A stretch of 11,444 nucleotides of DNA from Thermomucor indicae-seudaticae (taxonomy: Eukaryota; Mucoromycota; Mucoromycetes; Mucorales; Lichtheimiaceae). The notes under the pieces were generated by a model. The model was not told where the DNA came from, ran no database searches, and saw only the letters and a program-made list of their open reading frames with translations. Positions within the stretch are counted from its first letter, which is position 1. Every line of letters starts with the position of its first letter. Made by a program: the position numbers and the translations under genes. The stretch is from the NCBI GenBank assembly GCA_000787465.1, contig JSYX01000839.1:1-11444 (forward strand), in the 5' to 3' direction. This document shows, piece after piece, positions 1 to 10,923 of the stretch.

Positions 1-106
1 CAAATTTCACTTGAAGTTGACGCAAACACTACCAACAGATGACGCAAAAAGTTATTCAAAAACCAGTATTTCCAAAGTAAGAATTACTAGCTGCTTAAAT
101 AGCGAC

Positions 107-112
107 TTTATT
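107..112 (-). terminator. Poly(A) signal AATAAA of the Ded1 gene
   Basis: On the minus strand AATAAA lies about 133 nt after the helicase stop codon, within an A/T-rich stretch. This is a plausible 3' UTR length. The rest of 1-244 shows no convincing gene, only the helicase 3' UTR and flank. It was not tested against transcripts. Confidence 0.5.
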
Positions 113-174
113 TTATAACAAGCGATCAAGTGCCAAACCAAGGTGAGAAGGTAGGATTGGTAAAAGGAGTATCT

Positions 175-192
175 AGTAGTAGTAGTAGCAGT
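175..192. repeat. Short AGT trinucleotide repeat in the Ded1 3' UTR
   Basis: Four perfect AGT units followed by AGC AGT, six trinucleotides in all. It lies between the helicase stop codon and its poly(A) signal, so it is read as ACU/GCU in the mRNA. A short microsatellite with no evident function. Confidence 0.6.
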
Positions 193-244
193 AAAAGTAC
201 TTGCAGCAACTGAATGAGTCCAGCGGAGGTGGGCTTGAAATCAA

Positions 245-3042
<2,798 letters not shown>

Positions 3043-3157
3043 TGTTACTCCACTAAGTGAATGTACGTAAATGAAAAACAGAGAAAAGGTTTGACTCGCT
3101 TTAAATACTGTAGCGGCAGTTAAAAAGACCTTTATTTTATATACGAGCTCTTTTTTG
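3043..3157 (-). promoter_or_regulatory. 115-bp interval: 3' end of the small gene and Ded1 promoter/leader
   Basis: Only 115 bp separate the stop codon of the upstream small gene from the helicase ATG. The interval carries the small gene's poly(A) signal and must also hold the helicase 5' leader and at least the core promoter. It contains A/T-rich stretches (GTATATAAAATAAA on the minus strand) but no single element I can name with confidence. Confidence 0.4.
3131..3136 (-). terminator. Poly(A) signal AATAAA of the small gene
   Basis: AATAAA on the minus strand 22 nt after the TAA of the small gene, within GTATATAAAATAAAGG. It sits only about 90 bp from the ATG of the downstream helicase gene. 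Confidence 0.5.
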
Positions 3158-3614
3158 TTACTCGACGCGCGTCAACATATTGTGGAGGATCTCATGAAGG
3201 TTTTCAAGATCCTAATATTCACCTCGGGAGTCAGATTCGAAACATTGGACAGAAAAGAATTTATGCGAGCGAACGATACCTCTGCCACTTGAGCTTGACC
3301 CGGGTGTTCGTAAGGATCGTCTTGTGGGTTATCGCGGTCATCAATAACGCCCTGCTGATATTCCTCGTCGATATGATGCAGTTTGTTCTATAAAAACAAG
3401 GTGAGGTCAATCAGGGAAAACCCACGAAAGAGAATTCTTCTTACCTGCAGGTGCTTGATATCGTCCGCAGTGTAGTTTCGCTGTGTTAACTCCTTCGCCT
3501 CCGAGGCGATTTCCATGATACGGTTGTGAATTTGCTCTAAGTGTCCGACCTGTGAGTCAGCATTGCCTCATTTTGTCGTTTGCGCGTTCACTCACTTAGA
3601 TCTTTGTGAGGCAT
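3158..3614 (-). CDS. Hypothetical 90-aa helical protein, four exons
   Basis: I do not recognise this gene. Model exons in coding order: 3614-3596, 3536-3445, 3387-3280, 3211-3158, joined by introns of 59, 57 and 68 nt in matching phase, giving 90 residues and TAA. The product is mostly charged helix. Residues 7-37 include an EIASEAKEL stretch, followed by NKLHHIDEEY, an acidic Pro/Asp linker (DDRDNPQDDPYEHPG, about 53-67), then a second helix DLENLHEILHNML near the C-terminus. No signal peptide or membrane segment is visible. Reading through the last intron gives a shorter-looking alternative ending at TGA 3174-3172, but splicing yields a far better helical end. The N-terminus is weak: the frame stays open upstream of the ATG, and a further 5' exon is possible. 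It lies between Trs120 and Ded1, all three tandem. Confidence 0.6.
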
Positions 3615-3897
3615 GATGTTTCCGTACTTTCCGTTCGATAGAGAAAAAGCCTGTAAAAGCTGAACGCTTGCATTTATAAATGAAACCGTATGACGAAACA
3701 AATACGTTAGGGATTCATGCAAAACCCTTCTTTCCGTTGCACTTTTCTGATGCAGACCCCTGCCAGCAAGATGCGCGCGTGTTCCAAGTATCAAAAAACT
3801 TCAATAGACGTCCATTTATAAAAGGCTCAAGGTGCTAAGTAGTATTGTACAAGAAAGTGATAAAGTAGGTGATAAAGTATTGTACAAATTTGATTTC
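3615..3897 (-). other. Intergenic: Trs120 3' UTR and leader of the small gene
   Basis: This interval holds the Trs120 3' UTR with two repeated UGUACAAUA motifs at its start, then the promoter and leader of the small gene. A 68-codon open frame runs from 3794 into the first exon of the small gene. Its composition does not look like a conserved domain, so I treat it as leader sequence. I see no clear AATAAA for Trs120. Confidence 0.4.
3843..3886 (-). promoter_or_regulatory. Two UGUACAAUA PUF-type motifs in the Trs120 3' UTR
   Basis: TGTACAATA occurs on the minus strand at 3886-3878 and 3851-3843, starting 12 and 47 nt after the Trs120 stop. Each is part of a 12-bp direct repeat (AGTATTGTACAA on the plus strand, 3841-3852 and 3876-3887). 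Between them lies a second tandem repeat, GTGATAAAGTA (3857-3867 and 3869-3879). UGUA followed by HAWUA matches the 9-nt site described for yeast Puf4/Puf5-class proteins. Binding is inferred from the match alone. Confidence 0.45.
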
Positions 3898-6800
3898 TCA
3901 GGTTTCCGGTTCACGGACGTCAACGATGGCCCATTCATGGTCATAATATATCTCACGGCTATGTACGTCTTCTGCGTGATAAAGAAACTCGAATTGACCA
4001 CGGGAAAGGAAACAAAGAGGCAGACGGTGAGCCACCACGCCATCATTTGGCGGTACTTCGGGCAAAACAACTTGTTGAAGGCCTTGCATAAGTAGCTTGC
4101 CAGACAAGTCATACTCTTTGGCTCCATCGTTATAGCTTTGGACAGGTTGTACGCGCAATATAAGCTTTACAGGATGCACTTTATAAAGCCGGTTTAGCTG
4201 CTTGAACTCGTGCGCTATACGCACTCAGAAAATACGTACCGTTTCTGTTACGTATGGATACATGCATTGTCACAAACTCGTTGCATTCACACTGAAACCT
4301 CCGATGCGAAATCTTCTTCACTGTCTCGCCTTGAATATCAACGTTGAATCCAATATCTTCCTTTTTCAAGATGCTCAACTGTAAAGATGTCAGCCGGAGG
4401 GACGAACGCAGGTTCAGGATACCATGCCGTCTGGTCGAACGACATTTCCAGGTAGCTTTTACTCGACGAAGCAGTGCTTCGCGATACCAGAACATTTGTA
4501 ATCGGGCTCGTTCCTGCTCCGGAGGCATCTTGGGCACTTGTGAAACAACGAATTGCTTGTTTGGCTCAAGAGAAGGTATTGGTTGAGTGCATACATTAGG
4601 AGGTAAGAAGAGTCGCTTCACGGGCAGTGCCATCCTTTTGGTTGATCCTGGTTGAACTGTAACAATAGATTTCAGAGGAGGATTCTCTTTTTTCTGATCG
4701 TCATCATTTTGCGTGTCATTATCATCAGCATTGCTATTGTCAATCTCAAACTCAACGTCGAACGGTACTGTCCAGGTATTCCGGACGTCCAGCGTCACCA
4801 AACAATAGTCGTTCTTGTCTTGAGTATTGCTGTCCGTCATCGGCTGCCGCGTGATGATAAGCAAATCCTCTATCGGCTGGTCAAACACGCTACCCTTATT
4901 TATGTCGATCTCCTTCAACGTTCTTGTCGCAGCTTCCATTGCTTCTGTCGATACAGGTGTATTATGTCGAAGATACAATATGTCCCAGTTGAGTGGCTCT
5001 AGATTTTGGTATACCGTGATAAGTACGGGTAGATAAAGCTGCCGTGTGTAAAAAGATGTAGGAGCTTTAGTTTGGGAGCTATCGTCATCGCCTACAGTCT
5101 GGTTTTCCGGGACGCGGTTCAGGTACCCATAGTCGACTTGGATCGTGCCACCCGTGCTATTATCCCATTTCGTTTAATTACTCTTCTTGACGAATATAAC
5201 CTCTTTTTCTTCCTTGCAGCTTACCAGCCGCGTTTTCCATAAACATTGACCTTGGTTTTCCACTGACCGCCCGGAGACAACGTGACCTGTTTGCCTACCG
5301 TGTACGCATTCTTATCCCCGGAACCTTCCCAGGAGAATACGTGCATTCCTTTTGTGTACAGCTCGATTTCGTACTGCTCCTCCATCGGCAGCTCGGGATT
5401 CGCAGGCAACGGGTGCATTGTTGTCGAGTCCACAAACGATAACGTGATGAAATCGACGGGTATATTGCCAATATTTTCCAGTTCGATAGAAATATGTGTC
5501 CTATTAATGAGCTTATCTCGTAAGTATCTTTCTGTGCACCCACCCCTATGGCTTTGCTTCGCTTACATTTCGCCTTCATAAAGCATAACTGCATCATGCA
5601 GTAAAGAGGTTGACTTTATCTTTAGTAGAGGTTGATCTTCGATTACATTGAGCTCATAAAACTTGATGGGCTTCAACTCGTCAGAACTTTCACGCTTCCG
5701 ACTTGATTGGATCGCACGCAGACCACTAACAACCAGTCAAAAGACCCTAAGGTTTCGGCGTACACACAGCGTCTTGTCGTCCAAAGTTACCTACCTTTGC
5801 TTCATTTTCATAAAGTCGTTCTTGCCTTGTTCGCTTTTATTTCGTTCTCGACCTGCTGTTTCTTTCGTTTTGGAACCATAATCAACCAAGAACTCTTGTT
5901 CGGCAAAACCGATAATCTTTATCGTGCATCCTCGTATGACAAGTGTTCCAACTTCTTCAGGCGTCCCAGTCAATCTCAAGACAAGTGTGCCATTAGCAGG
6001 GATTGTTGCTGAAGCTGGTACTGCATTAAAAGCCACACCAGACGTACTTCATTTAAAGAATATTAATACGGATATGCATTCGACTTGACCAAGCTTGAGC
6101 ACATTTTACCTTAAAGCAACATGTTGCAGTTCCAAATCAAATCCGAAAGGGTTGGTCAGGACGACCTTGAACTCACATACTTCATTTCTAACCAATATGA
6201 CTTGTTGCTACATAAATAACGAGATGCCGTGCGTGTGTGAGTACCTTTGCTGGAAAGAAAATGGGCACCACCTACCTTTTCATTACGTTTCTGGGTGAAA
6301 GGATTATATATAAACGGATCAGAAGTTCCTGGCCCAGTTTCCTTTGCAGCAGCATTCATGGGATGCTCGTAAACTGCCTTACGCGGTATGGGCAACAAGG
6401 CCTCAATAGAGGAGACAATGTTCACGCCCCAATAATTGACATTGCTTTCTGCTTGGCCGGCCCGTTTGCCCATGGCGACGATACGCTGGATAGAGCTCGC
6501 CAAACGGATTTGTTCTTCTTTTGAAATGTACTGATACAGGTTTTTCAGCAGAACTGTGGTATAATAGAGAACGGCTCCGTAATCTAACTCCCATACCCCA
6601 TAAGTAAGTACATATACTTATCTAGACATTGTACCAAATCAGACGGAGTAGATATACCTGGCAGCGCTTCAGCAATGGCGATACACTGTCTTAGGATATC
6701 AATTTGCAATTCAGGCCATCCGAAATGCATCGGCTCTTTGGCAACAGCACCTCGCACTCCATTATTACCGTTTTCCCCTTCGCTTTTTGCCGCTGCTTCC

Positions 6801-9133
6801 TTGTCGTCCTGTCCTTGCAAGGCTCCTAAAGCTCCACCATGATGTACGTTGCGTTCTAGGAGAGAATAAGCCCGTTCAGTTTACTTTATGAATCGCCCAA
6901 ATCAGAGTAACTTACCACTCAAACCATATACCTCACATATCCGCTTGAGCACCTCCAGAATGCCACTGTCGCTTTTGCCATAGTCTTTCTTAGTCTGCTC
7001 ACGAGAACTGGCCAAAGTCGCCCGGCTTTGGATCAATAGAGGCAGCATCCTGTTTACGCTTTCATACATCAACCACGCCGATTTCCGATGATAGCCTATA
7101 GCGTTCAGCACGCTGGACATGTGTGTCATCAGATTGATCTGCGACAAAAGTTGTCTGGTAAGTACCACTAGTTTAGAACAGTCTTTTTCAGCGACTCCTT
7201 TTCTTCACCTGATCCAATAGCGACATCTCATCAAGGTGAACCTCCCATATCTTGGTCACCCATTTGCCTATATCTTGTCGTGCGATTCCACTCTTTTTAT
7301 GCTTCAGGTGGTCTTCCATCGACAAGAATCGACTACCGTGATCCGTACTACTACCGGAAATTTTACCCTGAACCAGCAGTGACAGCACTGAATCGCTCCA
7401 TCCATCATTCGCATATACCGTCAACAGGAATCGAGATATCTTGACGCATGCTTCGGCATAGATCAAGCTAGGCATGGGGATATTCGAGGAGGAGCTGACC
7501 TTTTGATAATACTGAAAGACTTGAGTATACTTTTCCACAACCTCGGAAACAGTAGACCTTGGCCCTTCAGACACAGCCGAAGGTGAAGTTTCTGTCGTCG
7601 GCGATGATGGCGTATCCACAGGATTGATACTAGATGCAGTCTGACTCCGGGCAACGATATGCTAAATGTCATCTCAGTCAACTTTTTCTGTTACAGAAAA
7701 CAGTTGGCTAAACTTACACCGACGTCCGCGTGCAAATATTCCAAGAGCAACGTCGCGCACGTTAGACCCTCTAATGCACTTCCGAGCCATAAAAAGTCTG
7801 ATGTCCCTTTCGTCATTTCAATGGCCTGTGTGTAGCTATCGTACGTGATTTGTTTGAGCATTCAGATGCAGGTTTGCAAATGTATCTTTTTCTTCTTACT
7901 GGTTGACGGCATCGGGTAGACGACCAGCTAGCAGATACAGATCGGCGAGCAACTTCTTGATACGTCCCGGTGTTCTCCGCTTCGTCTTACTAGTACCGTC
8001 GCTACTTGGCAGACTACTACCATGGTTACTTGTGGATCGACTCATGGTTGGTTGGGGTGGCGGTGACAGAGGTGCTCGAGGTAAAGACGGTGAGAATTTC
8101 TGAGAAGTGCTGGAAGGTGTAGATGCACGCTTTAATAGCGAGGATGACGTGGACACCACTGGTTTTGGAGGTTGGGATGTTCGAGTGCTGAAATTGCGAG
8201 GCGCTGAGCCTTGGGGTGTACTAGCGGATGGTTGAGGGGCCACTGCCGTATTATTATTGCTCGATGATTCAAGTTGAGGCGATATGTAATAGGCACGAGG
8301 GAACGGGGACTCCAAACTTGGCAATTTCTCGATGCGCGAAGCCTACCGAAATATATTAACTTCATCCATGTCCATTCTTTGACAACAGTCGATATGTTAT
8401 TATTACCAGGATAGAAAATTGGCTCAAGATTTCACTCGCAAAATCGCATATCATCGTACTCATGTAGAATGACATGTTGCCTACATTCGGGATCATAATC
8501 AAACCCTTCGTATCATCCGGCTGCGTCTCGGTTGGATCAAACGCAAAACAGCGCGTAGCTATTGCAGTAGGGTACTAAAACCCCCAGTCACCGGGTGAAT
8601 GATCCTTCAACATGACCCCCTCCCCACACTCACTACCTTATGCAGCGTGTCCACAAAATGCCGATATCCTTGACTTAGATCCTTGTCTTTCCATTCTTGA
8701 CAATCCATAATACCAATCACCTGGTATTTATCACGTCAGCAAAAGGGGCCACGTTGCCTATAGCGAGTCTCAAAGTGATGCTTTACCCCAAATATTCGAC
8801 GATGAGGTTGAAAGTCTTCAAGATGAGCATGGTCTCGAGTATAGGTGGTCGTAAACTGGAAATGCATTTGCCCTTCCTGAAATACTTGGCTGCTAAACAT
8901 GGCTGAAAACAATACCGTCATCACAGATTATTCGCACATTGCCCGCTTAACATTTGTCGAAGCATACCACCAGCACCCTTCTGCAAGTCGGGCGTAACGT
9001 CGCCCAGGCGCACCACACTAAACTTTTTCACAAGCTCTACATGTTTCCAAAACGTCGAAGTCTTTATGGGTGCAACAGGAACTAGCAGTACCCGTACGCG
9101 GCAGGATGAAGTGATGTTGATCGCTAAATCCAT
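3898..9133 (-). CDS. TRS120: TRAPPII complex subunit Trs120 (TRAPPC9), 16 exons, 1419 aa
   Basis: Trs120/TRAPPC9 is a specific subunit of TRAPPII, the exchange factor for Ypt31/Rab11 at the late Golgi. Exons in coding order: 9133-8968, 8902-8787, 8720-8637, 8574-8407, 8342-7900, 7835-7718, 7661-7209, 7138-6916, 6855-6658, 6583-6276, 6207-6110, 6046-5795, 5725-5567, 5500-5225, 5156-4240, 4178-3898. Sixteen exons give 1420 codons including TGA, and all phases match. Family landmarks: VRVLLVPVAPIK (13-24), VVRLGDVTPD (40-49), LIMIPNVGNMSFY (147-159), GRIKKLLADLYLLAGRLPDAV with HYTQAIE (TPR-like, about 304-332), LLDQINLMTHMSSVLNAIGYHRK (about 513-535), DPFIYNPF (745-752), LTNPFGFDLEL (about 776-786) opening the beta-sandwich C-terminal half, and GTIQVDYGYLNR (about 1025-1036). 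A roughly 100-residue Ser/Pro/Thr-rich linker (about 200-300) separates the N-terminal and TPR-like parts. No disabling lesion is seen. The family call is secure; exact junctions are hand-derived. Confidence 0.93.
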
Positions 9134-9221
9134 ACGCTATAACGGGTTCGTCGGCCCAGCTGCCCTGCAAGTTAACTCAAGCAGTCGAACAGCACATGAA
9201 CTCCGACAGCCATCTCAGGCG

Positions 9222-9282
9222 GGCCTTCTGTAATTTTTTTTTTTTTTGTTTTTTTGTTAGGCTGGAGTAGGCCTTCTGTAAT
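9222..9282 (-). mobile_element. Tiny poly(A)-tailed insertion with 13-bp target-site duplication
   Basis: GGCCTTCTGTAAT occurs at 9222-9234 and again at 9270-9282. Between the copies lie 35 bp which on the minus strand read TACTCCAGCCTAAC followed by an A tail interrupted by one C. A short body, an A tail and perfect flanking duplications are the signature of a severely 5'-truncated LINE-driven insertion. The donor cannot be identified from about 14 nt. Local slippage or duplication is an alternative. Confidence 0.45.
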
Positions 9283-9373
9283 GTTTGCAAAGCAATGGAA
9301 ACTCTAAAATGAAGTGCGGATTATACTTCCTACCCAACTAACTATTTCAAATAAAGTGCTTACCGGCCTCTTT

Positions 9374-9496
9374 CTAATGGATAAATAGTTTGCATCTATC
9401 GGTTAAATATCGATGTAACCGCTTTCTCCAAAACAATGCTTTCTGGATACTGTCAAATTCGATAACCACATCGTTAAATGGTAGGGTCGACAGTAC
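9374..9496 (-). other. Stop-bounded frame of unknown origin, possible element remnant
   Basis: A 40-codon frame without an ATG begins VLSTLPFNDVVIEFDS and ends KLFIH before TAG. It contains a hydrophobic/acidic patch and a basic WRKRLHRYL patch. I recognise no family. It lies between the MITE and the Trs120 promoter, where the missing part of the retrotransposon might be expected, but it does not resemble reverse transcriptase. It may be debris of another element or chance. Confidence 0.2.
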
Positions 9497-9578
9497 CTAT
9501 GCCTTTGCTCGGGGATTCTTCAATGGTACTATTACAATGATGCTCAAAATGATGAAGGCCAGAGTCCTCTGTCGCCTT

Positions 9579-9723
9579 TAGGGCTCTTAATGGGACGGGC
9601 CATAAGTGGGACGAGTCAGGGGTCCGACCCGAGACTCGGTAGGAACAGATAAATGGGACATCCGTTGTCGCGGTTATTAAATGGGACGGGACCCGGGACG
9701 ACCCGTCCCAATTAAGAGCCCTA
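9579..9723. mobile_element. 141-bp MITE-like element with TIRs and TA duplication
   Basis: The left end GGGCTCTTAATGGGACGGG (from 9581) is repeated inverted at the right end (GGGCTCTTAATTGGGACGGG read on the minus strand from 9721), with a one-base difference. TA flanks both ends (9579-9580 and 9722-9723), the duplication typical of Tc1/mariner-type elements. The 141-bp interior has no coding capacity. It contains several TGGGAC motifs and a GC-rich inverted segment near the right end (GGGACGGG ... CCCGTCCC). It is a non-autonomous element whose mobilising transposase is not in this window. The borders are clear; the superfamily is inferred from the TA alone. Confidence 0.75.
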
Positions 9724-9943
9724 GTGGCAACAGATATTTGTCATCTGGCAGCAGTCTATTGATATGCCGTGGGTCTAGACATGGTCGTCTGTCCGTGTAG
9801 TTTCCGAACTCATCCTTTTTGGGAGCGAGCGTCAATAGGCTATTCCACGCAGTATTTACCAGGGCTTCTACAATCGTTCCATCTGCGAGCCACGTTTTGA
9901 CAATTTCTGGAATTTTGTCTACGAGCGAAAACGCTAATGGTTA
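9722..9943 (-). pseudogene. Ty3/gypsy reverse transcriptase, N-terminal fragment
   Basis: Directly after the double TAA and in the same frame come early RT landmarks: VDKIPEIVKTWLADGTIV, NTAWNSLLTLAPKKD, then RRPCLDPRHINRLLPDDKY. These are the fingers segment before the catalytic YxDD. The similarity ends at LLPL, exactly at the TA of the MITE. The catalytic Asp motifs, RNase H and integrase are missing from the window, so the fragment cannot act. Confidence 0.8.
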
Positions 9944-10159
9944 TTACCTGCGGTACGAAGTTACACCTTTAGGCGTGTCTAGCGTTATGACGGATTCAGG
10001 CACGGTGCAAAATGAAGTCTTTGGTAATTTTGCATTGGCTTCCAGTGAAGGTCGAATTGCGCTGAAGAAAGTTGTGCGCTGTTCGACTGTGCCTGCAGGT
10101 GACTCATTTGGCGTTAGAGCGTCATCGCCCGTTTCTTTGTTGGTTTCTATGACGTCCAT
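9944..10159 (-). pseudogene. Ty3/gypsy protease-RT linker and start of RT
   Basis: This frame overlaps the end of the protease frame by 13 bases, again in the -1 register. It carries the stretch that precedes RT in gypsy pols: an acidic, Pro-containing spacer (NESPAGTVEQ), then TSFCTVPESVITLDTPKGVT and YRR. It ends at two consecutive TAA codons at 9941-9946, at the position where related polyproteins continue with a Gln-Tyr-type sequence. The first could be a CAA to TAA transition. Confidence 0.75.
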
Positions 10160-10923
10160 GAGGTGGCTAAACCCGTTAGACCTATGCCCATTTTTGACAT
10201 GAGGTCTGTGCCGATGTTCACTTGCGTGCCCTCAGACAATTCCATCACTTCAAAAGAATGATACAGAATGCGGCCACCATATGAGATCTCTAAATTGTCG
10301 ACTACTCCTTTACGCTGTGTATAATATCCTTTGCCAGCAAAATTTATTAGTCCTTCAATTGACCGTATCTTCCAAGACATGCGTTTGCAGAGGTCGAGGT
10401 CGACAGAGGAGACGTCAGCGCCGGTGTCAACGAGACCCACTAGCCGTTCATTATGCAGCTTTAAAGGGACAACAAATGCATTAGTTGGTTTGTCCACTGT
10501 TTGACGGTTCAATATCCTGATATTGAAAGTATCATTACCTAGGGCTTCTACGTCGATGTCCATCAATTCCTGGTCCAGGATTTCGGACGACAGAGAGACA
10601 ACTTCTTCATTTTCTTCGTTGCCTTCTTGTTCTTTCTTTGCTGTTACCTCCGCTGGTTTAGGAGCTGGGGTTTCATAGTCACCAACCGACAACGGATTGT
10701 TGGGATCATAGTGGCGCTTGCTTCCTTTGATGATTTTGGTTGCACGCACCACGAACTTCTTCCTGGCTTCAGCCATCTTTACAGCAAAATTGTCACGCAC
10801 AGGAATGCCTTTTTCGACATAAAATTCGCGGCATCTGTGACCATAAAACCATTCAACCTTCTTGCAAAAACGACACATAACAGGGCTTTCGGATCCCTTA
10901 TCCTTCTTGTGAGACTTGCTCAC
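10147..10923 (-). pseudogene. Ty3/gypsy nucleocapsid knuckle and retropepsin
   Basis: A 258-residue open frame, 1 base out of register with gag upstream. Residues 17-31 (CRFCKKVEWFYGHRC) form a C-X2-C ... GH-X-C knuckle of the type found in many gypsy gags. An acidic Glu-rich linker (about 95-125) follows. The retropepsin domain has its active site at LVDTGADVSSVD (164-175, catalytic Asp166), and the family's conserved end appears as IGTDLMSKMGIGLTGL. The domain itself looks intact and could fold, but it is cut off by TAG soon after GLATSW, where the pol frame shifts again. The first GTG is only the edge of the open frame, not a real start. Confidence 0.85.

Larger units (their letters stand above)
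9134..9578 (-). other. Trs120 upstream region, no gene recognised
   Basis: The first about 90 bp upstream of the Trs120 ATG are unremarkable and probably hold the leader and core promoter. A poly(T)/poly(A) insertion with flanking repeats follows (separate entry). From about 9283 to the MITE at 9579 the sequence does not match the continuation of the reverse transcriptase expected from the other side of the MITE, and I cannot assign it. Confidence 0.4.

Noticed and set aside
3172..3280. Unspliced end of the small gene, stopping at TGA 3174-3172
   Set aside because: The frame is open, but splicing 3212-3279 gives a helical, Leu-rich end and a good branch site. The unspliced tail has no such character.
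3588..3794. 68-codon frame upstream of the small gene as a separate protein
   Set aside because: No recognisable domain. It overlaps the Trs120 3' flank and the small gene's first exon, and it ends at the stop just inside the first intron. Better explained as leader sequence.
4215..4239. A 25-nt intron in the last part of Trs120, which would link IRNRN to a frame starting AHEFKQLNRL
   Set aside because: Far too short for spliceosomal removal. A 61-nt intron (4179-4239) with a CAGCTAAAC branch site and an AAAG acceptor restores the frame and gives VHPVKLILRVQP, which fits the family better.
9235..9269. Resemblance of ACTCCAGCCT plus A tail to the 3' end of a primate Alu, suggesting contamination
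   Set aside because: Only about ten bases match, and flanking target-site duplications place the insertion inside the fungal sequence. Chance similarity is the simpler reading.
9819..10202. Plus-strand 127-codon open frame
   Set aside because: Antisense to the gypsy protease-RT linker, whose minus-strand translation matches known pol sequence.
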